The notes below the pieces were generated by a model. The model worked only from the letters and a program-made list of their open reading frames with translations, ran no database searches and was not told the origin of the DNA. Positions 1-5,144 of a stretch of DNA of 8,094 bases are shown here, one piece after another. Within the stretch, counting starts at the first letter, position 1; each line of letters opens with the position of its first letter. The translations under genes and the position numbers were made by a program. The stretch is from positions 1 to 8,094 of the forward strand of contig JAUWAR010000056.1 of the NCBI GenBank assembly GCA_030601965.1. The letters are read 5' to 3'. The DNA is from a bacterium (GTDB lineage: Bacteria; Hydrothermota; UBA3073; JACQXS01; JAUWAR01).

Positions 1-90
1 TTTTCCAATTCCATAAGAGAAATAGATACTAAAGAAGATAGATTTTGTGGTAGCTGTTCAAGAATATTATTAAGTAGGCCAAACCTTTAG
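1..90 (+). CDS. possible 3' end of an unidentified upstream gene (partial)
   Basis: Frame 1 is open from the left edge to a TAG at 88-90, giving 29 residues that include a Cys-Gly-Ser-Cys pair around residues 16-19. The other two forward frames close within the first 30 bases. No family is recognisable from so short a tail. A CxxC near the C-terminus would fit a metal-binding or redox protein, but chance is possible. The stop codon lies inside the palindromic repeat at 74-96, so the last residues (about LLSRPNL) would be repeat-derived. The frame ends 9 bases before the response regulator start, so co-transcription is plausible if it is a real gene. Confidence 0.3.
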   Translation, partial: FSNSIREIDTKEDRFCGSCSRILLSRPNL

Positions 91-96
91 GTTTGC
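74..96 (+). repeat. REP-like palindromic repeat, first copy
   Basis: GTAGG is followed by a perfect palindrome at 80-95: CAAACCT, a two-base TT loop, then AGGTTTG. A related but degraded sequence (GGGGCAAAC.TTTA.GTTT) is at 2787-2804, which suggests a dispersed palindromic repeat family. This copy contains the stop codon of the upstream frame. Its right arm supplies the only AGG (89-91) that could act as ribosome binding site for the regulator at 100, so in RNA the site would be held in a hairpin. Confidence 0.6.
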
Positions 97-99
97 AAA

Positions 100-1473
100 A
101 TGATGAAACAAAAACCCCGAATTTTAATAGTGGATGACGAATTGATTGTTAGGGAATCATTATCTGATTGGTTAGCAGAAAGTGGGTATGAAGTGGAAGC
201 AGTAGAAGATGGGTTCAAAGCGATTGACGAAGTCAAGAAGAAAAAATGGGATATACTTCTTGTAGATTTAAAGATGCGAAGAATGGACGGAATAGATGTA
301 ATACGAGAAGCAAAAAAGATATCAAAAGATATACCTATAGTTATAATAACAGGCTATCCAACGGTTGATACTGCTGTTCAGGCGATGAAAGAAGGGGCTT
401 ATGATTATATTGTCAAACCTTTCAATCCTGAAGAGATAGACCTCGTCATAAGAAATATAATAGCTCATCAAAACCTTGTTAAAGAGAACATATACTTACG
501 CCAGGAGTTAAAGCGTAGATACCAATTCAAAGACATTATTAGTAAGAGCCACAAGATGCATGAAGTCCTTGTCCTTGTGAAGACCGTGGCAAAAAGCAAT
601 TCTACAGTCCTAATCCAGGGAGAGAGTGGTACTGGCAAGGAACTCATTGCCCGTGCAATCCACTCAATTAGCCTAAGAAACAAAGGAACCTTTGTTGCCA
701 TGAGTTGTGCTGCGTTACCAGAAACTTTGTTAGAATCGGAACTCTTTGGATACGAGAAGGGTGCCTTTACAGGGGCAGTATCAAGGGGGAAAGGTAAGTT
801 TGAGCTCGCTGATAAAGGCACATTATTCTTAGATGAAGTGGGGGATATGAGTCAAAAGACACAAGCGGACTTACTCAGGGTTTTGGAAGAAAGAGAGTTT
901 AGAAGAATAGGTGGCTCTGAACTCATCAAGGTAGATGTCCGGGTCATCTCAGCTACAAATAAGGAGCTAGAAAAATTAGTGAACGAAGAGAAATTTAGAG
1001 AAGATTTATACTATCGGCTAAATGTTGTGACTATACAAGTGCCACCACTAAGAGAAAGAAAGGAAGACATTCCTCTCCTTGCAGAGCATTTTTTAACAAA
1101 ATATTCTATTGAAAATAAAAAAGATATAAAATTGATTGATGAGGATGCCCTCGACTTGTTAATGAAATACAACTGGCCAGGCAATGTAAGAGAACTTGAG
1201 AATGCAATAGAGAGGGCTATTGTGATAGCAAAAAAGGATTTTATTGGACCTAATGAATTGCCCCCTTCTGTAAAGGGAGAAGCAAAACAAGCCCTAAAGC
1301 CCTCAGTAGTAGCAGATTACAATCTGACCCTCCAAGAAGTTGAGAAAAGACATATATCCTGTCTCTTAGAAGGAACTAACTGGAATATCAAAAAAACTGC
1401 CAATACTTTAGGAATAGATAGAACTACTCTCTACAATAAAATAAAAAAATACAAACTTAATAAACCCACCTAA
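100..1473 (+). CDS. sigma-54-dependent response regulator (NtrC family)
   Basis: This is a DNA-binding transcription activator that uses ATP hydrolysis to open promoters held by sigma-54 RNA polymerase. Its 457 residues form three full domains. The receiver (about 5-120) has acidic D12/D13, phospho-acceptor D56, T84 and K106. The AAA+ domain (about 145-370) has Walker A GESGTGKE at 174-181, the sigma-54-contacting GAFTGA loop at 221-226, Walker B around 241-246 (TLFLDE) and an arginine-finger region REDLYYRLNV. The Fis-type helix-turn-helix lies at the C-terminus (TANTLGIDRTTLYNKIKKY). All catalytic residues are present. No sensor kinase is in the window, so the partner is unknown. Start 100 and ATG 103 are adjacent; the only ribosome binding candidate is AGG at 89-91. 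The obvious targets are the sigma-54 promoter at 2860-2875 and perhaps 1681-1696. Comparable regulators control orange-protein operons in Desulfovibrio, but the phosphorylating signal cannot be inferred. Confidence 0.97.
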   Translation: MMKQKPRILIVDDELIVRESLSDWLAESGYEVEAVEDGFKAIDEVKKKKWDILLVDLKMRRMDGIDVIREAKKISKDIPIVIITGYPTVDTAVQAMKEGAYDYIVKPFNPEEIDLVIRNIIAHQNLVKENIYLRQELKRRYQFKDIISKSHKMHEVLVLVKTVAKSNSTVLIQGESGTGKELIARAIHSISLRNKGTFVAMSCAALPETLLESELFGYEKGAFTGAVSRGKGKFELADKGTLFLDEVGDMSQKTQADLLRVLEEREFRRIGGSELIKVDVRVISATNKELEKLVNEEKFREDLYYRLNVVTIQVPPLRERKEDIPLLAEHFLTKYSIENKKDIKLIDEDALDLLMKYNWPGNVRELENAIERAIVIAKKDFIGPNELPPSVKGEAKQALKPSVVADYNLTLQEVEKRHISCLLEGTNWNIKKTANTLGIDRTTLYNKIKKYKLNKPT

Positions 1474-1489
1474 GATATCTTTCCAAAAC

Positions 1490-1506
1490 TGTTGAATATA
1501 TCAACA
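1490..1506. promoter_or_regulatory. 17-bp dyad downstream of the regulator gene
   Basis: TGTTGA and TCAACA form a perfect 6-bp inverted repeat around a 5-base ATATA centre, 16 bases after the regulator stop. No T-run follows, so it is not a convincing intrinsic terminator. It lies about 200 bases upstream of the sigma-54-like site at 1681-1696, within looping range of an activator. The TTGA...TCAA arms resemble those of the dyad at 2730-2753, although the spacing differs. A regulator-binding site is possible but unproven. Confidence 0.35.
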
Positions 1507-1680
1507 ACAGAGACTCAAATCTCTACACAATAACCCCTTAGTTTACCGAGACTTAGAACCACATATCTTTTTGTGTTGAAATATACCACACAATTCTTTA
1601 AACAATCCCACACGCAATAGCTTCTTCTTTTTTGCTTAAGCTTCTATGATTCAATAACTTAAGTTGTTATGTTTTTCTTT

Positions 1681-1696
1681 TGTCATGCAATTTGCT
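1681..1696 (+). promoter_or_regulatory. candidate sigma-54 promoter for the GcvH-like gene (imperfect)
   Basis: TGTCATGCAATTTGCT matches the sigma-54 consensus TGGCACG-N4-TTGCW at every defined position except two. One is position 6 (C to T), a change shared with the stronger site at 2860. The other is the second G of the -24 GG, which is T here and is a serious weakness. It is identical to the 2860 site at 12 of 16 bases. A start site would fall near 1707, just before the ATG cluster at 1713-1724. This would exclude the TTG at 1680 as a start codon. Confidence 0.4.
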
Positions 1697-1712
1697 TTAT
1701 ATAAAGATAGAG

Positions 1713-2561
1713 ATGATGAAGATGAAATGCCCATTTTTAGAGGAAGTTTTGGTTAGGTATTGTAAGGCATACCCAACAAAGAAAGGAATTCCCTCAAGTA
1801 GTTCAGATAAGTTTAGTTTATGTTTAAACGAAGGTTATACTAAATGTCCTGAATATCAGAGGCTTGCAAAACCAGGAAAGGAGAAGAGTAAAATGAAGAC
1901 ACAAAAAGTTAGGGGAGATCCTAAATTCTTCCCACCAAATTATTGGCGGATTTGTCAGCCAGCTTTGTGCCCTGCCTGTGTTTATGAGCCAATATGTGTT
2001 GCAGCTTCACTTACTGAGAGGAAAGTAAGTTATATTGAAGGATTTATGTGGCTGGAAGATTTATATTATCACGATAAACATATGTGGGTTAAGGTAAGAA
2101 AGGATGGGACTGCTCGGTTGGGAATGGATGATTTCGCTCAGAAGTTACTGGGCGAAGTGACGAGTATTGATTCCCCTGAGCAAGGGATAGCAATTCGCGA
2201 AGGAGAATATCTTCTTGGGATAAAATGCGGAGAAAGAGAAGCAAGGTTGCGTTCTCCAATCAGTAGCAAGATTAAGCGTGTGAATGAGAAACTTATAGAA
2301 AAAGCATCCCTATTGAACGAAGACCCTTATAGACAATGGATACTCAGAATAGAACCTTTGAATTTACAGGACAGTCTTGATGGGCTCTTATTTGGGGATG
2401 AAGCAAAAGCATGGCTTGAGAGAGATATAGACAGACTGAGGTACAAGATTGATAGTGATATTGGTGTAACAGTGGCCGATGGTGGTGCCTTGATACAAAT
2501 TGTTGAAAAGATTGATGAAAAGGAGTGGGGAAATCTGATAAAGGATTTCTTGTTCGTTTAA
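1713..2561 (+). CDS. cysteine-rich protein with non-lipoylated GcvH-like domain
   Basis: The gene encodes about 282 residues in two parts. The N-terminal part has two cysteine clusters: C6, C17, C37, C45, and C81, C86, C89, C95 (CPAC inside), likely Fe-S or zinc ligands. From about residue 115 a glycine-cleavage H-protein fold follows (HMWVKVRKDG, GMDDFAQKLLGEV, NEDPY). It aligns without gaps around the lipoyl site: the ESVK of H proteins reads KCGE here, so the lipoyl-lysine position is Glu173. It therefore should not carry lipoate in the usual way. About 65 residues follow the H-like domain. The start is uncertain: ATGs at 1713, 1716 and 1722 are all possible, and the TTG at 1680 is open but overlaps the candidate promoter. 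GcvH-like proteins of this build sit near Fe-S or orange-protein genes in anaerobes, to my recollection. A scaffold or electron-transfer role is inference; no glycine cleavage genes are present. Confidence 0.85.
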   Translation: MMKMKCPFLEEVLVRYCKAYPTKKGIPSSSSDKFSLCLNEGYTKCPEYQRLAKPGKEKSKMKTQKVRGDPKFFPPNYWRICQPALCPACVYEPICVAASLTERKVSYIEGFMWLEDLYYHDKHMWVKVRKDGTARLGMDDFAQKLLGEVTSIDSPEQGIAIREGEYLLGIKCGEREARLRSPISSKIKRVNEKLIEKASLLNEDPYRQWILRIEPLNLQDSLDGLLFGDEAKAWLERDIDRLRYKIDSDIGVTVADGGALIQIVEKIDEKEWGNLIKDFLFV

Positions 2562-2562
2562 G

Positions 2563-2736
2563 TCTTTACAAGAGTTCGGCTATCTGGACTGCATTTTGTG
2601 GCGCCCTCAATTGATTTCTTGACAAATTCCCGATGATAAGCAGGTTGCACAAAAACTTGATGTATCCAGAACTACTCTCTGGAGAAAAATGAAAAAATAC
2701 TCCCTACCTCTACACCCCGCTTCGTTGCAATATTGA
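2563..2736 (+). pseudogene. fossil C-terminus of a second sigma-54 regulator (Fis-type HTH)
   Basis: The stretch 2623-2736 translates to a recognisable Fis-type helix-turn-helix (KQVAQKLDVSRTTLWRKMKK) ending at a TGA (2734-2736). It has no start codon and no AAA+ domain. It closely parallels the end of the intact regulator (TANTLGIDRTTLYNKIKK). Upstream in the same frame, 2563-2619 reads SLQEFGYLDCIL and resembles the LQEVEKRHISCLL helix that precedes the HTH in the intact protein, but a TGA at 2620-2622 and several extra codons interrupt it. It begins directly after the GcvH-like stop. The simplest reading is a decayed regulator gene whose 5' part was deleted. Too little remains to name the parent subfamily. 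A translated standalone HTH is unlikely because no start codon or ribosome binding site is visible. Confidence 0.7.
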
Positions 2737-2753
2737 AACGGGTGTTTCAATAT
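2730..2753. promoter_or_regulatory. perfect 10-bp dyad, candidate upstream activator site
   Basis: ATATTGAAAC and GTTTCAATAT form a perfect 10-bp inverted repeat around a GGGT centre. The centre is about 145 bases upstream of the start site expected from the sigma-54 promoter at 2860-2875, the usual distance for an NtrC-type enhancer. Extra GTTTCA half-sites occur at 2757-2762 and 2836-2841. The left arm overlaps the stop codon of the HTH fossil. No T-tract follows, so it is not a standard terminator. A competing pairing, ACACCC (2712-2717) with GGGTGT (2740-2745), is possible in RNA. Recognition by the regulator at 100-1473 is inference. Confidence 0.55.
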
Positions 2754-2783
2754 ATAGTTTCAGAAATGGAACACATAAGAATT

Positions 2784-2834
2784 GCGGGGCAAACATTTAA
2801 GTTTTCTATTTGCAAGGCTGAAGCCTTGCCCTAC
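2784..2834. repeat. composite REP-like palindromic repeat, second copy
   Basis: It has two parts. The left part, 2784-2804 (GCGGGGCAAAC then ATTTAAGTTT), is a degraded version of the repeat at 74-96. The right part, 2812-2829, is a perfect palindrome: GCAAGGCT, GA loop, AGCCTTGC, followed by CCTAC. GGGCAA near the left end (2787-2792) can also pair with TTGCCC (2826-2831), giving an outer stem. It separates the candidate activator site from the sigma-54 promoter. Such elements are usually dispersed non-coding repeats. Confidence 0.6.
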
Positions 2835-2859
2835 GGTTTCACACAATTTTGAATTTATA

Positions 2860-2875
2860 TGGCATGACTTTTGCT
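2860..2875 (+). promoter_or_regulatory. sigma-54 (-24/-12) promoter of the ORP-like operon
   Basis: TGGCATGACTTTTGCT matches the consensus TGGCACG-N4-TTGCW at every defined position except one (C to T at position 6). It has the invariant GG and GC and the correct 10-base gap between them. The predicted start site is near 2886, giving an AT-rich leader of about 54 bases before the ATG at 2940. A strong Shine-Dalgarno, AAGGAGGG, lies at 2927-2934. A sigma-54 activator gene lies 1.4 kb upstream and a suitable enhancer dyad about 145 bases upstream, which makes a chance match unlikely. Confidence 0.88.
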
Positions 2876-2939
2876 ATTTATAATTTTGCATTTTGATATT
2901 TAAATTTTTAGGTAATGTCAAATTGGAAGGAGGGAAAAA

Positions 2940-3548
2940 ATGAAACTTGCAATTACATCCACAGGTTCAGACTTAAATGCTCAAGTTGACCCCAGATTTG
3001 GCAGATGTGCCTTTTTTCTATTCGTAGATTCTGATACTATGAAGTTTGAAGCAGTAGAGAACCCAAATATCAGTGTGGGCGGTGGAGCAGGGATACAATC
3101 TGCACAACTTGTTGCAAATAAGGGTGTACAAGTTATACTTACTGGGAGTTGTGGTCCAAATGCCTTCCAGACATTACAAGCAGCAGGGGTTCAGGTAATT
3201 GTTGGTGTTACAGGGATAGTTAAAGATGCAATAGAGAGATATAAAAGGGGTGAACTCCAGACTATTACTCAACCGAATGTTCCTTCACACTTTGGAATGG
3301 GTGGTGGAATGGGTATGGGACGTGGAATGGGTGGAGGTATGGGTCGTGGAATGGGTATGGGAAGAGGCATGGGGTATCAACAGACACCTCAAGCTCCTAT
3401 AGCGCCACAGGCTCCAGGCATGGGTCCCGCCACACTGCAACCCACAAAGGAGCAGGAACTTCAGCAATTGAAACAGCAAGCAGACTTGATGAAACAGCAG
3501 ATGGATGAGATTAATAAGAGGATAAATGACATTGAGAAACAAAAGTAA
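2940..3548 (+). CDS. NifX/NifB-C-like cofactor-binding protein with coiled-coil tail
   Basis: The first gene after the sigma-54 promoter encodes 202 residues. Residues 1-107 form the dinitrogenase iron-molybdenum cofactor (NifX/NafY/NifB C-terminal) domain, an RNase H-like fold that binds metal-sulfur clusters. Visible marks are KLAITSTG, DPRFGRC (17-23), the turn GSCGPNAFQTLQAAGV (69-84) and a helix ending YKRGELQ. Residues 119-145 are almost only Gly, Met and Arg. A Pro/Ala/Gln stretch follows, and 169-202 is a charged heptad-like helix (KQQMDEINKRINDIEKQ). Most family members stop after the first domain, so the tail is an addition. Its coiled coil resembles that of the next gene product, suggesting the two pair. 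C23 and C71 are candidate cluster ligands. Its job is probably to hold or deliver a metal-sulfide cofactor in the cytoplasm; nitrogenase genes are absent, so a Nif role is unlikely. Confidence 0.93.
   Translation: MKLAITSTGSDLNAQVDPRFGRCAFFLFVDSDTMKFEAVENPNISVGGGAGIQSAQLVANKGVQVILTGSCGPNAFQTLQAAGVQVIVGVTGIVKDAIERYKRGELQTITQPNVPSHFGMGGGMGMGRGMGGGMGRGMGMGRGMGYQQTPQAPIAPQAPGMGPATLQPTKEQELQQLKQQADLMKQQMDEINKRINDIEKQK
3294..3374 (+). repeat. in-gene low-complexity repeat encoding Gly-Met-Arg linker
   Basis: About nine imperfect units built on GGAATGGGT / GGTATGGGA / CGTGGAATG encode the Gly/Met/Arg-rich linker of the NifX-like protein (residues 119-145). The units are in frame and could expand or contract by slippage in steps of 3, 6 or 9 bases. 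A methionine count this high in a linker could matter for soft-metal binding, but that is speculation. Confidence 0.7.
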
Positions 3549-3567
3549 AAATACTTGACAAAAAGAA

Positions 3568-3577
3568 GGGAGGTGAT
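3568..3577 (+). promoter_or_regulatory. strong ribosome binding site fixing the start at 3582
   Basis: GGGAGGTGAT is a near-perfect anti-16S match with 8 bases between GGAGG and the ATG at 3582. It rules out the in-frame TTG at 3555, which would add nine residues to a protein whose family begins MPRGDGTGP. Confidence 0.85.
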
Positions 3578-3581
3578 TAAG

Positions 3582-3971
3582 ATGCCAAGAGGAGATGGAA
3601 CAGGGCCTGCTGGTATGGGACCTATGACAGGTAGAGCCGCAGGTTATTGTGCCGGTTATTCGGCACCAGGATTTGCAAACGCAATTGGTGGCAGGGGTGG
3701 TTTAGGTAGAGGCAGAGGTGGATTTGGAAGAGGGAGAGGATATCCTTATGCAAGAGGTTATTATGGAACACCCTATCCGTATGCTCCAGTTTACCCACCA
3801 ACCTATTCACAATATGCGCCAGCCTATGCTCAACCCACTGCACCAACCTATGTTCAGCCCACAACTGGAGATGAAAAGGCATTTTTGCAAGACCAACTTG
3901 TTGCTCTACAAAAAGATATGGAAGCTATTAAATCTCGCATAAACGAGCTAAAGAAAGAGGAGAAGAAATGA
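3582..3971 (+). CDS. DUF5320-type protein with RG/PY-rich linker and coiled coil
   Basis: It encodes 129 residues. The N-terminus MPRGDGTGPAGMGPMTGRAA, followed by GYC, is the hallmark of the DUF5320 family, small proteins of unknown function common in anaerobes beside NifX and Mrp genes. Residues 36-53 are Arg-Gly repeats and 54-92 are rich in Pro, Tyr and Ala. From 97 to 129 runs a charged helix (LQKDMEAIKSRINELKKE) with coiled-coil character, very like the tail of the preceding NifX-like protein (QMDEINKRINDIEKQ). One Cys (C23) is present. Membrane segments and signal peptide are absent. The stop overlaps the next start by four bases (ATGA, 3968-3971), implying translational coupling. Function is unknown; a partner or adaptor of the NifX-like protein is the best inference. 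Confidence 0.88.
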   Translation: MPRGDGTGPAGMGPMTGRAAGYCAGYSAPGFANAIGGRGGLGRGRGGFGRGRGYPYARGYYGTPYPYAPVYPPTYSQYAPAYAQPTAPTYVQPTTGDEKAFLQDQLVALQKDMEAIKSRINELKKEEKK

Positions 3972-4336
3972 AGATAGCAATTTCAACAGATGGTGATTAT
4001 GTGTCAGCCCATTTTGGACGGTGTCCTCATTATACTATTGTAGAGATTGAACAAGGAAAGGTTTTGAATAAAGAACTTGTTGCCAATCCTGGGCACCAGC
4101 AGGGATTTTTACCTCAGTTTCTGCATCAAAAAGAAGTAAATTGTATCATTACAGGTGGTATGGGATGGCGAGCTACCGGGCTTTTTGCCGAGAAAGGGAT
4201 TGAAACTATTATTGGTATTAGTGGTTCCATAGATGATGTAATAGAGAGGTTTATAAGAGGCGAGTTGAAAACAGAAGAAAATCCCTGTAAGTCAGGCGCA
4301 GGCAAGGGCTATGGAATAGAAAAGGTAAAAGAGTAA
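3968..4336 (+). CDS. orange-protein (ORP)-like NifX-family protein
   Basis: A single-domain NifX-family protein of 122 residues, close in length to the Desulfovibrio orange protein that binds a mixed Mo-Cu sulfide cluster. Motifs are KIAISTDGD, AHFGRC (14-19) with H15 and C19, NPGHQQG (40-46) with H43, the turn ITGGMGWRATGLFAEKG (61-77), and a final helix ERFIRGELK. C107 lies in a short glycine-rich tail. The first methionine has AGAGGAG (3956-3962) at good spacing and overlaps the preceding stop. The gene's last base is the first base of the ATPase start codon. It probably carries or delivers a metal-sulfur cofactor together with that ATPase. Which metal cannot be told from sequence; other family members of this size are uncharacterised. 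Confidence 0.92.
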   Translation: MKIAISTDGDYVSAHFGRCPHYTIVEIEQGKVLNKELVANPGHQQGFLPQFLHQKEVNCIITGGMGWRATGLFAEKGIETIIGISGSIDDVIERFIRGELKTEENPCKSGAGKGYGIEKVKE

Positions 4337-5136
4337 TGGAAAAAGAGGAAGATAAAAAGGTTACCCAGGCTCTCTCAAGAATAAAGAATAGGGTTCTTGT
4401 ATTCAGTGGCAAAGGTGGTGTTGGAAAGAGCACAGTTGCTGCTAATCTGGGGCTTGCCCTTGCTCAAAAAGGCATGCAAGTAGGTCTTATGGATGTTGAT
4501 ATTCATGGTCCTAATCTCCCCAAAATACTTGGAGTTGAAGGAAAGAAGATGGGTATTGTTGCAGAGAATAGGATTATACCTGTGGCTATTACTGATAAAC
4601 TGAAACTTGTCTCAATGTCGTTCCTCCTATCAAGTCCTGATTTACCTGTTATATGGCGTGGACCATTAAAGATGAAAGCAATCCAGCAATTCATAGGAGA
4701 TACTGAATGGGGAGACCTTGACTGGCTTATAGTTGATTCACCACCTGGAACTGGTGATGAACCTTTATCAGTCGCTCAACTAATTCCTGCTACCGGGGCT
4801 ATAATTGTTACTACACCACAAGAACTTTCACTTTTAGATTCCAGAAAGGCAGTCTCATTTGCAAGAAAATTAAATTTAGAGATATTTGGAATAGTGGAGA
4901 ATATGAGTGGACTTATCTGTCCGAAATGTGGAGAAAAGATTAATTTATTTAAGGAAGGTGGAGGTGAAAGGATTGCTATGGAGATGGGCGTGCCATTTCT
5001 TGGTAAGATTCCTATTGAACCAGGGATTGTTGAAACCGGGGATGAGGGTAGTTCTTTTGTATTAAAGTATCCAGAATCTGAGGCTACTAAAGCCTTTTTA
5101 AAGATAGCTGACAAAATTGCAGAAAAGAGTAAATAG
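4336..5136 (+). CDS. Mrp/NBP35-type P-loop ATPase, Fe-S carrier
   Basis: A SIMIBI-class P-loop ATPase of 266 residues belonging to the Mrp/ApbC/NBP35 family, which bind and pass on Fe-S clusters as dimers. Walker A with the deviant lysine is GKGGVGKST at 25-33. Switch I is DVDIHGPNLPKILG (53-66). Switch II/Walker B is DWLIVDSPPGTGDE (129-142). The bridging-cluster pair C195-x2-C198 sits in NMSGLICPKCGE, as in bacterial Mrp. The usual N-terminal DUF59 domain is absent; only a short charged leader precedes Walker A, as in the ATPases of orange-protein loci. Translation is coupled to the ORP-like gene by a TAATG overlap (4334-4338). It likely loads or reorganises the cofactor of the neighbouring NifX-like proteins; this is inferred from context. 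A general Fe-S carrier role is the alternative. Confidence 0.96.
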   Translation: MEKEEDKKVTQALSRIKNRVLVFSGKGGVGKSTVAANLGLALAQKGMQVGLMDVDIHGPNLPKILGVEGKKMGIVAENRIIPVAITDKLKLVSMSFLLSSPDLPVIWRGPLKMKAIQQFIGDTEWGDLDWLIVDSPPGTGDEPLSVAQLIPATGAIIVTTPQELSLLDSRKAVSFARKLNLEIFGIVENMSGLICPKCGEKINLFKEGGGERIAMEMGVPFLGKIPIEPGIVETGDEGSSFVLKYPESEATKAFLKIADKIAEKSK

Positions 5137-5144
5137 GAGGTAAT

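Noticed and set aside
1654..1681. ATAAC / GTTAT hairpin followed by a T-rich stretch, possible terminator before the GcvH-like gene.
   Set aside because: The stem is only 5 bp with a single G-C pair and a 7-base loop, and the T-run is interrupted; too weak to call.
1680..1712. TTG at 1680 as start codon of the GcvH-like gene.
   Set aside because: The added 11 residues have no family support, no ribosome binding site precedes the TTG, and the stretch overlaps the sigma-54-like site.
2592..2606. TGGACTGCATTTTGT-like stretch at about 2585-2599 as another sigma-54 site.
   Set aside because: It has GG at the right spacing but GT instead of the invariant GC, lies within the HTH fossil and faces no gene start.
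2730..2762. GTTTCAAT-type dyad as a CRISPR repeat, since many CRISPR repeats contain GTTTCAAT or ATTGAAAC.
   Set aside because: There is no array: the 24-bp unit occurs once, with no regular spacers and no cas genes nearby.
2940..4336. Nitrogenase cofactor (nif) cluster, because of NifX-family domains.
   Set aside because: No nifHDK, nifE/N or NifB radical SAM domain is present; gene order with an Mrp-type ATPase fits orange-protein loci better.
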